A stretch of 64,000 bases of DNA, from positions 1 to 64,000 of the forward strand of contig JAFWKK010000078.1 of NCBI GenBank assembly GCA_017514235.1, in the 5' to 3' direction. Below are positions 8,749-18,400 of the stretch, piece after piece. This DNA is from Kiritimatiellia bacterium (GTDB lineage Bacteria; Verrucomicrobiota; Kiritimatiellia; RFP12; UBA1067). Both the position numbers and the translations under genes were made by a program. How positions within the stretch are numbered: the first letter of the stretch is position 1; each line of letters starts with the position of its first letter. The notes beneath the pieces are model-generated. The model did not search any database. It saw only the letters and a program-made list of their open reading frames with translations, and was not told where the DNA came from.

Positions 8749-10764
8749 TCATATCTCCATTCCGGGCGGAAGCTTCATCCATTCCCGGATATCGTCGCCG
8801 AGAGGCCTGATCTCGCGGATGGTCGCGAACGAGATTCCGCCGTCCGCGTCAGGCAGCTCGAAGTCATCGCCAACCTTCTTGCCCAGCATGTTCTGCGCCA
8901 CGCGCGTCTTAGACGACAGGATGCCCCTGTCGGGGTCATTGTCCCACTCGCCAAGGACAGACCACGTCTTCTCGCCGTCCTTGGTCGCGACCACCACGGT
9001 GACGCCGGGCATGACCTCGTCGGTCGTGGCGTCGGCGAAGTCGCCGGGCTTTACGGCCTCCAGGTCGGCCTGCATCAGCGTCTGCTTCTGCATCAGGGCG
9101 CGCTGCTCGTCCTTCGCATACTGGTACTCGGCATTCTCGGAGAGGTCTCCGTAGCTCTTCGCGAACTCGATGCGCTTGACGTTCGCAGGCATCTCCTCGT
9201 TGATGAGCTTGAGGTACTCCGCCTTCTTCAGCCCGAAGCTGCGATAGGAGGTGATGCGGGCGTATTCGCGCTTCGTCTCCGCCTTGACAACGTGAGACTC
9301 AAGCGTCGGGACGATCTTTGTCATGCGTATGACCGTCGCGTGGTGAGTCGACGGATCCCATGCGATCGATGCCTGGAAGCGCTCGAAGAACAGCGCCTGG
9401 TCGCCCGGCGAAAGCCAGCCGAACACCTTCTCCAGCCAAGCCCTGTCGCCGAAGAGACGGCGCACGAGGTTCTGCATCTTGAGCGTCTCTCCGCTCTGGC
9501 GACCTTCGCCGAGCGCGATCGCGTGGGCAAGAAGCGTGATGAGCGGCGGCAGCTCCGCCCAGTCGCGGAACTGCTCGTACCGTCCCACGAGGAGCGTGGT
9601 CAGCGTTGGCGGCGCCTTGGGCTGGCGCATCATCTCGCCGACGGCCGCACGGCACGCAGGATCGGCTCCGAACTGCGCGACGACCTCCGCGACTGCCGTG
9701 AAGCAGAGTTCTGGAAGCGCCTGGCAGAGGCGCGCCTTCGCGTCGCTGTCCGACGCAAGGAACGCGATCATCGCGCCGACTTCACGCGCCGGCAGCGCGG
9801 CAGCCGCCTTGATGTAGCGCTTGCGCTCCCAGAGGTAGGCGCGCATCTCGTCCGCCGGCGGGTTCGCGAACCCCAGTGCTGAGACTTCGCACGCGAGGCG
9901 CGCGTAGAGCGCGTCGTCGACCTTGCGCGCCGCCGTGACTGCGAAGACGAGCCTCTCCCCGATCTTTGCCCGCACGGCATCGTCGGCCGCCTTGAACTTG
10001 CCCTGCGCAACAAACTCCCGCACAGACGCAAGGATCCTCTTCGGATCGGTCTCGTGGGCGAACGCAGTGAACCAGCCGTCGCCATAGTTCTCGGCTGACG
10101 CCTTCAGGCGAATCGGCTCCGCACGCTTCGCTGGAATCTCGACGCACTTGTCCTGTCGCAAGTCGGCCCTCGCGCGGTCCCAGAACGCCTTCCAGGCGAC
10201 GGTCTTGACGAAGCCGTTCTGGGCGCAGACATCCTCCAGCCGCGCAATCGGCATATCGCCGTAGCTCGACAGCACCTCCTTGAGGAAATCGCCGGGGCGA
10301 TCCTTCAGCATCTGCTCGAAAGCGGCAGGATCGCGCTCGCGCAGCACGAGGATGTGCTTTTCGGGCGCCTGGTCGAGCATGTCGGCCGCCGCGTCGTAAG
10401 TGAACTGGTGGCCCTTCCTCGTCTTGAAGTCGACAGTGATGCGCCTGTAGAAGTAGTCGAGCTTCTGGACCTTGCCGAGCCCCCAGGCCCTGCTGAGGAC
10501 CAGCGTGCCCTGCTGGAACGAAAGGAGCTTCTCAAGCCTCATGACTGACTCCGCAAGCGGACGCCCCCCGAAGTCCGCGCCGTCTATGAACGACAAGACG
10601 AGCCTGTCCGTCGTAGTCTTCTTCAGCGCGTCGCGAATGTTAGCAGGCGTCTGGCTCTTCGCAAGCTCCGCCAGGTTCTCCCGCACAAGACCGAACGCAC
10701 CCTCGAAATCATGCGCGTCGGCGCATTTGCCCAGCTGGTCCGCCAGCGTTCCCGTATCGGCCAT
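8749..10764 (-). CDS. GreA transcript-cleavage factor fused to a long helical N-terminal domain
   Basis: 671 residues. The last 160 or so are a complete GreA: the coiled coil with the catalytic tip motif YGDLSENAEYQYAKDEQ, then the C-terminal FKBP-like domain (VLGEWDNDPDRGILSSKTRVAQNMLGKKVGDDF). GreA rescues backtracked RNA polymerase by stimulating transcript cleavage; ordinary GreA is about 158 residues. The first 500 residues are predicted alpha-helical without a motif I recognise, and may be an ARM/TPR-like scaffold. The start at 10764 follows GGAGGG by 4-5 bases; the alternative ATG at 10776 is less well placed. A strong -10 lies across the gluQ stop codon upstream. Confidence 0.85.
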   Translation of the reverse strand: MADTGTLADQLGKCADAHDFEGAFGLVRENLAELAKSQTPANIRDALKKTTTDRLVLSFIDGADFGGRPLAESVMRLEKLLSFQQGTLVLSRAWGLGKVQKLDYFYRRITVDFKTRKGHQFTYDAAADMLDQAPEKHILVLRERDPAAFEQMLKDRPGDFLKEVLSSYGDMPIARLEDVCAQNGFVKTVAWKAFWDRARADLRQDKCVEIPAKRAEPIRLKASAENYGDGWFTAFAHETDPKRILASVREFVAQGKFKAADDAVRAKIGERLVFAVTAARKVDDALYARLACEVSALGFANPPADEMRAYLWERKRYIKAAAALPAREVGAMIAFLASDSDAKARLCQALPELCFTAVAEVVAQFGADPACRAAVGEMMRQPKAPPTLTTLLVGRYEQFRDWAELPPLITLLAHAIALGEGRQSGETLKMQNLVRRLFGDRAWLEKVFGWLSPGDQALFFERFQASIAWDPSTHHATVIRMTKIVPTLESHVVKAETKREYARITSYRSFGLKKAEYLKLINEEMPANVKRIEFAKSYGDLSENAEYQYAKDEQRALMQKQTLMQADLEAVKPGDFADATTDEVMPGVTVVVATKDGEKTWSVLGEWDNDPDRGILSSKTRVAQNMLGKKVGDDFELPDADGGISFATIREIRPLGDDIREWMKLPPGMEI

Positions 10765-10798
10765 TTTTCCCTCCATGTTGAAAATCGAAACGGAGGGG

Positions 10799-10804
10799 AT
10801 TATA
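10799..10804 (-). promoter_or_regulatory. -10 element for the GreA-fusion gene, overlapping the gluQ stop codon
   Basis: Minus-strand TATGGTATAAT contains an extended -10 (TG-G-TATAAT) whose bases include the TAA stop of gluQ (10800-10802). The predicted start of transcription is about 7 bases downstream, giving a leader of about 28 bases to the ATG at 10764. It separates the housekeeping block from the glycan operon reading in from upstream. Confidence 0.6.
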
Positions 10805-11714
10805 CCATAATTGGCGCATGAGGAACAGTGGCTAAATCAAAGCGCGGCAGAAGGTCGGAAAGTGCGACCTGTTCGCCAGGCTCCGCCCAGCCGCAGGTGG
10901 CGGCAAGGCGCCCTATAACCGACTCCGGAAGCATGCCTTCGCGGCGGAATGTAGCGATGCGCGTGTCACCGTGACGTTTGGCGAGGCGTAGCCCGTCCGG
11001 ACCGACCACGAGCGGCACGTGACAGTACGCCGGCTCAGGCAGGCCGAGCGCGCGCTGCACGAGCATCTGCGCCGGCGTCGCCGGCAGCAGGTCGTCGCCA
11101 CGCACTACCTCGGTCACGCCCATCGCGGCGTCGTCCACGACGACCGCAAGCGTGTACCCGGCGCCGTTCTCGTCGCGGGCAAGCGGAAAGTCGCCGAGCG
11201 CGGAGGCGACGTCTTGCGAAAAGGGCCCGGCGAACTCGTCGTCGAATGTCACGACAGCGTCCGGAGGGGTCTTGAAGCGCCAGCACGGCGCACCGCCCTT
11301 CGCCTCCGCAGCGTCGGCCCATGACGCAAAGCGCCCGCGGCAGGTTCCCGGGTAGCGGAGCTGTTCGCCTGCGTGCGGAGCGGACTGCGCGGCCGCGACG
11401 TCCCGCCGCGAACAGACGCACGGGTAGGCCAGGCCTGCCGCCAGCAGCCGATTCAGCGCGTCCCTATAGAGACAGATGCGCTCGCTCTGTACATACTCCT
11501 CGTCCCAGTCGAAGCCAAGCCAGCGCAGGTCTTCTATCGCCTGCGCCGCCGCACCCGGCTTGTCGCGAGGGTGGTCCAGGTCCTCGATCCTCAAGATGAC
11601 GCGTCCGCCGGCCGAACGCGCGCGCAGCCAGGCGATCATGAAGGTGCGGACGTTGCCGAGGTGCAACGCGCCGGTCGGCGACGGCGCCAGCCGGCCTACC
11701 GCCTTAGCGTTCAT
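10800..11714 (-). CDS. gluQ: Glutamyl-Q tRNA(Asp) synthetase
   Basis: 304 residues, the length of GluQRS, which attaches glutamate to queuosine in the anticodon of tRNA-Asp. The class I catalytic core starts with GRLAPSPTGALHLGNVRT (HIGH-like). RIEDLDHPR follows, then the putative zinc-binding Cys block (CVCSRRD and later YPGTCRGR) and the KMSKS-position sequence LAKRHGDTRI. The anticodon-binding domain of full GltX is absent, as expected for GluQRS. The ATG overlaps the stop of the large glycosidase fusion gene as ATGA, so translation of this tRNA-modifying enzyme is coupled to a glycan operon. Confidence 0.88.
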   Translation of the reverse strand: MNAKAVGRLAPSPTGALHLGNVRTFMIAWLRARSAGGRVILRIEDLDHPRDKPGAAAQAIEDLRWLGFDWDEEYVQSERICLYRDALNRLLAAGLAYPCVCSRRDVAAAQSAPHAGEQLRYPGTCRGRFASWADAAEAKGGAPCWRFKTPPDAVVTFDDEFAGPFSQDVASALGDFPLARDENGAGYTLAVVVDDAAMGVTEVVRGDDLLPATPAQMLVQRALGLPEPAYCHVPLVVGPDGLRLAKRHGDTRIATFRREGMLPESVIGRLAATCGWAEPGEQVALSDLLPRFDLATVPHAPIMV

Positions 11715-14700
11715 GGCGTCTCGCCCTCCGGGAACGGATGGACAGAGCGTCTCAACTGGGTGTCAGCAACAGGGACAAGACGGCAGCCGCCCACTTCGAT
11801 GACTCCGTCGCCGACCACGCGAGCGCCATCCTTGACCGCAAAATCGCATTCCGACCGGGGCTTGAGCTCGACCTTTGGGAAATCCTTGCGGATCCCCTTC
11901 CCCGGATGCGGAATCTCAGTCGTCTGGATCGGCAACGAATACAGAAGCGGTCCGCGCAAATAAGACTTCTCGTCGCGCGGCCCGGTCCATTCGCGCACCG
12001 GCATGTCGAATTCAAGTTCGATAACGTCGCCTTTGCGCCAAGGGCCATTGAAACATCCGCCGTTCGGCCATTTCACCGGTTTCCCGTTCAGCCTTGCCGC
12101 CACAGACCTGCAGCCGCGCGGCTTGCGAAGGACAATCGGCCACCAATCGCCGTGGACTACGTCAAGGAACTCGAATTTCACCTTGTTGCCCCTTGGATAC
12201 GACCCGCTTTCCCGAATCGTCATCTCCGGCGTCCTTAAAAGACAGTCGCCATACGCACAGGCCATATAGCCGCCCCACATCAGCTCCATCCACATCGACT
12301 CGACGAATTTCGGAAGCGCCGCATGGAAATTCGAGCGGCAGCAGGCGAAGCCGGAATCGGGGCCCGGGCAGACGGAGTCGCCGGTCGAATTACACTCATA
12401 CCCAAGCTTCTCGTCAAGCGAGCATTGCGACTGATTGAGACGGTTGTAATAACGCATGCCCTTCCCGTCTGCAGACAACGTCGACGGCAGTGTGTTGTAG
12501 GCAACCGTCTCCAGGTCGTCCATCGCATCGGCGTTGCCTGTCGCGGACACCACCTCGCGGCACGAAAGAATGCGTTCGGTAATCGCACAGAGCTCAGTTC
12601 CGTCCAAAGGCGAAAGCGGTTCGGAGCCGTTCAGCATACGGTCGGGCCGGCCAAACGCCTGCATGGCCCAGCTCTTCGGATCGAACACAGACGAATAGGC
12701 CTCGGCATCGGCTTTTTCCCCTAACAGCCGGAACCGGAGTGCCGGAGTCTTGAGACCCTGCATGAAGTTGACTATATGGGACTGATAGCCGTCGGCATCA
12801 AGGAGCCCCCCCTCGTCGCCCGTGCGATAATATGCCGTCCAATCCGCGCCCTGCTCGAAAAGAAGCTTCATAAGAGATACGAGCCTGTCGGACGGCTGGT
12901 TATCGTGAAGCCACATTACGACCTCAATCTCATCTCCCGCACGCGCCACTGCCCAAGGGGAATCGGCGACGAGCGGATGCTCCGGCAGGCGCTTGGCCTG
13001 ATATTCGAAATAACGCCTCAAGAACGGAAGCACGCGGCGGTCGAGACTCGTCATGTACCAGTCGCGAACAATCTGCAGTGCGAGCATGTTCGCCCACCAG
13101 TTGTCGTTCTTGGGGCCGAAGTCCCCGTTCGGACGTTGCGATGAGAGGATTGCATCCACCCAGCGTTTCGACTTCGCCTTCAGCCGTTCGTCATCAAGCG
13201 CGAACGCGAGCGAAAGAAGTCCGCGGGCGTAGTAAGGTCCGCGCTCCCACGCATGCTGGCCGCCGCGGTTCCTGCCAGTAAGCCAGTCGGACAGGCCGAT
13301 GTCCTCGTAAAGCTCCTCGGCATGGCCGGTGAGCCCGTCGCGCTGGAGCTCCAGCTGCCTTTTGAGCCATCCCTCCGCCAGGATCGATCCGGGCGGGAGT
13401 TTCCTGCCGGACCAAGGCAGGCGCGGCGCAAGGTCGAAGTCGGAAACCTTCACGTTCTCTAGATGAACGTTCTCGTCATAGAAGAAAAGCGGCACATGGC
13501 GCTGGTATGGCATCGGCAGCGGCGGATCCATCGGCGGCTCGGCCTTGTACATCCTCACGTGAGATATGTCAATGTCCCTGAAGACGCCGACCGCGCGGCG
13601 CTCGGGAAAATAATGTGTGAAGCCGATGCCATAACAGAAGAACGATCCTTTCACGTTCTTAATGCTGACACGCTCGACAGGCTCGCCGGCGGAGAGCATA
13701 CGGACCGCGCTGTGGCCGTACTCGGCGTAAATGCCGTCGATTTCGATGTCGGTGATCGGTCCCTGGTGGATCGCGCACACACCGTCGTTCGCGTTCAGGG
13801 CGACCGTGTCGTCCCAGCAGGTGCCGCGAACGTTCCGTATGACGCCGTGATGGCACCCGCCGTCGAGATGGATGCCGTCCATGTTGCCCTTCGCAGGATT
13901 CTCCGTAGTATAGTCGAAGACAATATTCTCAACGGCAAAATCGCTCACCTTGGCGAGCTGGCAGGCGTAAGTCACCGGATTGCGGACCGTTAGGTTGCGG
14001 AACCGGAAATTCTTCACGTTCACGAAGAAAAACGCATTGCCGAGGAACCGGTCCGCCACGTATCCGGGCCGGGTGTCCGGCGGCAGCGGCGGATTCGCGT
14101 AGGCGTTCAGCATCGGATTCGGCGACTGGACGACGTTAACCATGTCCCAAACGCCGCCGTCGACGGTGATGTTCTCGTTGCCGCGCACAATGTCTGCATT
14201 CCCCGCCATGGCGCAGTCGGAACCGAGCGCCAGCCGTATGCGCGCGCCCTTCGCCAGCTTCAACGAGGTGTCGGACTTGAACATGAGCTTGCGCGAGATG
14301 ACATACTCTCGCTCGGGCAGATCGACTTCGCCCCCCTTGTCAAGGAGCGCCTGTATGAAATCGGTGTCATCGCGCGTCTCAATCTCGACGAATCGGATCG
14401 TCTTACGGTTGAACGTGTAGGTGATCGCGACGATTCCCGGCCGAGGCTCTATTATCGCGGGATAGGAATACTCGTCGCCGTCCCAGGCGTTCCGCCCGGG
14501 AACGCGGCTGATGAGCGTGCGGAACGGCTTCCATGTGGCGCCGTCGTCTGCCGAGACCCTGAGGTCAAGCCTGGTGCGCGGCCCCCAGTCGACGTCAGAG
14601 ACGTTCATCGCCATGTAAAGCCTTCCATCGGAGGCTCGCACGAGATCGATGCCGGAATTGTTGTTGGGAAGCCCCGTGTCCGCCACTTCGCTCCACGTCT

Positions 14701-15418
14701 CGCCGTCGTCGGAGGAGTCGCTTCGGAATATCCGCCCGGCGTTCGAGCGGAGGAATGCGTGCACGCGTCCGTCCGCCGACTGCCACAGCGTCGGCTGGAT
14801 CACCCCGAAGGGCTTGCCGGTCTTCAGCTTCAGGTCTGGGACGCGCATCTCCGGCGCGGCCCGCCAGGTGCGCCCGTCGTCATCGGAAATGTCCACGAAC
14901 GCCCGCCACGGGCCGCGCTCGCGAGAGGCGGGCGCGAGAAGGCGTCCCGACTTCAGCCGCAGGCACTTGTTCTTTACCGGACCGCGTCCGCCGGAGACGT
15001 CGCCGGGGACTAGTTCCTTAGGCGAACTCCAGGTCTGGCCCTCGTCCCGGCTTTCGGTGACATACGTCTGCCAGTCGCCAATGGGCTTCCCGACCTTGAA
15101 GAAGAGAACGATCCGCCCGTCCCTGCCGCGAAACAGGACTGGGTTCCAATGCGCTACGTCGCGCACCTTGGCGATTTGGCGCGCATTCTCCCATGTCCCG
15201 CCGATGCGCCGCGAACCCCAGACAGCGACATCAGGATTGCCTTCCTTCGTTCCCTGGAACCAGCAGACGAGATACTCGCCCTGGCCCTTGAGGGGAAGGA
15301 CCGTAGAGGCATGGACCTGCCCGTCGACGAACGGCGAGCAGAATTCCTGGATATCCGACGCGTATTCCGCCCGCGCAAGCGAAGCCGCAAAAGCGGCAAG
15401 GAGAATCATCTTTTTCAT
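11711..15418 (-). CDS. Exported triple fusion: sialidase-type propeller, GH28-like beta-helix, DUF1680 (GH127-like)
   Basis: 1235 residues with a signal peptide (MKKMILLAAFAASLARA). Residues 20-350 form a BNR/sialidase-like propeller with four Asp boxes (SRDEGQTW near 123, SDDDGRTW near 178, SSDDGETW near 235, SADDGATW near 289). Residues 350-665 form a right-handed parallel beta-helix resembling GH28 polygalacturonase, with NMDGIH near 512, CWDDTVA near 535 and YGHSAVR near 567 in place of the GH28 NTD, DD and GHG blocks. Residues 665-1235 are a DUF1680 alpha/alpha-toroid, related to beta-L-arabinofuranosidases, beginning PPGSILAEGWLKRQLELQ. Each domain is normally a separate enzyme. It is coupled by ATGA overlaps to the LamG-type gene upstream and gluQ downstream, and probably acts on a pectin-like or arabinose-containing glycan. 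Confidence 0.8.
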   Translation of the reverse strand: MKKMILLAAFAASLARAEYASDIQEFCSPFVDGQVHASTVLPLKGQGEYLVCWFQGTKEGNPDVAVWGSRRIGGTWENARQIAKVRDVAHWNPVLFRGRDGRIVLFFKVGKPIGDWQTYVTESRDEGQTWSSPKELVPGDVSGGRGPVKNKCLRLKSGRLLAPASRERGPWRAFVDISDDDGRTWRAAPEMRVPDLKLKTGKPFGVIQPTLWQSADGRVHAFLRSNAGRIFRSDSSDDGETWSEVADTGLPNNNSGIDLVRASDGRLYMAMNVSDVDWGPRTRLDLRVSADDGATWKPFRTLISRVPGRNAWDGDEYSYPAIIEPRPGIVAITYTFNRKTIRFVEIETRDDTDFIQALLDKGGEVDLPEREYVISRKLMFKSDTSLKLAKGARIRLALGSDCAMAGNADIVRGNENITVDGGVWDMVNVVQSPNPMLNAYANPPLPPDTRPGYVADRFLGNAFFFVNVKNFRFRNLTVRNPVTYACQLAKVSDFAVENIVFDYTTENPAKGNMDGIHLDGGCHHGVIRNVRGTCWDDTVALNANDGVCAIHQGPITDIEIDGIYAEYGHSAVRMLSAGEPVERVSIKNVKGSFFCYGIGFTHYFPERRAVGVFRDIDISHVRMYKAEPPMDPPLPMPYQRHVPLFFYDENVHLENVKVSDFDLAPRLPWSGRKLPPGSILAEGWLKRQLELQRDGLTGHAEELYEDIGLSDWLTGRNRGGQHAWERGPYYARGLLSLAFALDDERLKAKSKRWVDAILSSQRPNGDFGPKNDNWWANMLALQIVRDWYMTSLDRRVLPFLRRYFEYQAKRLPEHPLVADSPWAVARAGDEIEVVMWLHDNQPSDRLVSLMKLLFEQGADWTAYYRTGDEGGLLDADGYQSHIVNFMQGLKTPALRFRLLGEKADAEAYSSVFDPKSWAMQAFGRPDRMLNGSEPLSPLDGTELCAITERILSCREVVSATGNADAMDDLETVAYNTLPSTLSADGKGMRYYNRLNQSQCSLDEKLGYECNSTGDSVCPGPDSGFACCRSNFHAALPKFVESMWMELMWGGYMACAYGDCLLRTPEMTIRESGSYPRGNKVKFEFLDVVHGDWWPIVLRKPRGCRSVAARLNGKPVKWPNGGCFNGPWRKGDVIELEFDMPVREWTGPRDEKSYLRGPLLYSLPIQTTEIPHPGKGIRKDFPKVELKPRSECDFAVKDGARVVGDGVIEVGGCRLVPVADTQLRRSVHPFPEGETP

Positions 15419-18400
15419 TGAACGATAATCGCGAGGCCCTTCCTGGACACTTCAACCTTGACGTTGTTCCCGTCGCGGAAGAAGCGGACGTTCCGCCGCG
15501 CAAGGAGCGCCCCGTCGCCGACCGTCCAGCCAGTGAAGTCAACGTCGCCGAGGGTTGATGCCGAAACCAGCGTGTACACGCCAAGCTGAAGCGCACGGAC
15601 GTCGTCCAACGCAAACGAGACAGTCACCGCGCCGCCGAAATCCACAGCCCCAGACACGGCAAGGGAAGACACCGCGCCGCCCTCCGAAACGCCGACCGCG
15701 AGTGAACCTGCGTCCACGACTTCAAGTGAAGCGCATGTCAAGGAGGCGGCACCGTCAACGGCAATGGCGCCGGCGACAACCTTCATGTCGGATCCGGCGT
15801 CGAATGCGGCTCCGCCATTGAGCGTTATCGAACGAACCGCCGTTGACGGATCGGCGCGCTGGAGCCACTTCTCCTTCAACGCCGCGATGATGCCCTCGCG
15901 CCGTTCGTCGGACAGGACGTCGTTGAACGCCAGGATTTCTGCAACCTTTCCGCCGCCGGCAGAAGAGGCACGGTCTGCGCATAGACAGCCAAACACGCCA
16001 CTGACAACAGGTCGATAGGACAGGACATGGAACCCCTTAGGCAAGACATCGGTGTTAGCCTTTGCCACCCCGTCCACGCTGATCATGTCCTTGTTGCTCG
16101 CAAGGTCGGCTGCATTTCGATTGAGAAGTCCGCAGCCACCAGTGCGTAAGAAGTGGTAATCATAAGAGCTTGAGACAAAGTCGCCATAGTCATCTGCTCC
16201 ATCTGCGCCTAATGCGCGCTGATCGGCACAAACGACGAATATCTCCTTCAACGACGCGAACTGGTCCGGCTGAGGACCAATATATATCGTCATGGCGGCA
16301 GCATCCGCCGCATTGCGGGAACCGAAGTCCACAACGGAGACCACCCTGCCGTTCGGCATTGCCGCCGCCGCAAACGTCGGATGCGCCTGAACATGAGCCT
16401 CGCTGCGCGCACGGTTGACATACTTGTCGCTCTTGAACCAGAGATTCGCGGAGTTCTGGGAATCCCAGACAAGGACATTTGTCGTTGCAGAACCGTCGCC
16501 ATTGTTGACGATGTCGAATGTGAATGACGAAAGATCCGAAGCGTCGAAATGAAGTGCGCATCCCGCATCATCTACCTCAATTTCGCCATGCGGATAGGTG
16601 ATGGCCAGCGCCCCTCCGGCGACCGTCACGTCGTTTGTGGCCACCGCTCCGTCCGTTTCGGACACAACCACCGCGCCGGCGCCTGCCGCCGACATGGAGC
16701 CGTTGCTGCCCGACACCCTTGGAATGACATTGGTCGTTCCCGCGACGGGATTGCCCACCGACGCCTCCACGTCGTCGGCAAAGCGATACTCGTCGACTTG
16801 CGACTCGGCTTCGGGATGGGGCTTGCCCAGCCACTTAGCCATCAGGTATGCTTCGGTCTTGCGGACTTCGTCCAGCGTCAGCGGACGGTCGTAGAGAATC
16901 ACTTCGGCAAGATCGATGTTTCCGGAATAAGGATCGTTCGGATTGTCAAGTGCCAGGTTCGCCAGCAGGTCGCCGCGAATCTTGCCGAGTGAGCCTGAAT
17001 AGGACTGCACCCGCCAATCGAGGGTGTTGAAGGATCCGTCGAAATCGGCGAACCACGGATCGAGCACCCGCCCATCCAGCGCCCAGCGCGCCATCCGGGA
17101 ATTTGGATGCGCATAGGCCAAGCCGAGAAACTGGCCTGAACCATGGACCAGTTCCGCATTGGAGGAACCAAGGCAATAATTGTGGTCATTCGGATTGGTG
17201 TTCACGCGATAGACGACAAACGCCGCATAGGAATCGACCTGATCGCGCGGCTGAAGCCACATCCATGACGCATTGCCCTTGTTTACGTATCCGAACGACA
17301 CGGAATCAAGGTCTGTCGGCGTCTGCCCTGCAATGAGCGACGGGAAGTGTCCGGCGGTCCTGGCGCTGGTATGGTAAAGCGTTCCCGCGTCAACCGCCGG
17401 AATCTCGGCATAATAGTCGCTGGCGCCACGGCGGTCGTTCCAGCGGACGATCTTGGAGGTGTCGCTGCCGCCGCCGTCACAGACGAACGACGAAGTCGCT
17501 GTCGCGTCAAGCCAGAGCATCGGGGACGCAGCCGGTGCATTCGTGGCAATCGCCGAACCGACGCGCTCGACCTTACCGCCGCGGACCTCGACGACGAGAT
17601 TCGTCTGCGCGATGCCGTCCACGAGGAGCGTACCGGCGCCATCCTTGACGATCTTTCCGCAGCCATGCGCGGAGAGGCTGCCGACGCGCGCGACGCGGCC
17701 CGCCGGCACTTCGACCGTCGCCGTGTCGGCATGTACGACCAGCTCTCCGACATCCTTGTCCACATAGTCACGATGCCATTTCTTCATGAGGAACCTGACC
17801 GCCTCCGCGCGCTCGTCGTCCGTCAGGTCGCGGTTGTATACGAGTATCTCGCCCACGCGCCAGCCGCCTGTGCCGTTGACCATCTCGCGTTCGCTGGCGA
17901 TCGTTTTGAATTCCTGTGCCGACGACAACTTGACACTGACGACTGACAGCGAGCCAAGATCCTCCCCGTTGAAGCGCGTCGGGAATATCTTTCGGTTCGA
18001 GCCAGGGCAACCGTTGACCGTAATATCGGCCCGCATCGCCGCATCGGAGCAATACCAGCCAAAGACCGCAGTGCGACCGCCCCCCTGCAGGTAAACGTCC
18101 GGACCCCAGATTCCGCCGAGAAGCGATCCGGAAGACTCTGCCGCGTCTCCGACGGGCACTGTGTTTTGGGCGACGTAAAAGATTTCCTTGGCCATGATGG
18201 TCGTGCTGACCTGGAAAAAGCAATTCGAGGGCGAGTCTTCGGTCGCGCATGTCGCCGGCAGCCCGAAGTCAAGCAGCGGCAGCCCTGTCGTGCTCGTAAC
18301 GGAGGCAAGATATGGCGCACGGGCTGAACCGACGTAGCCGTCCCCGGTCCGCGGCGAGCTTGGAACGTAGCAATAGACGTTGTTGCCGTCGCAGTCGCGC

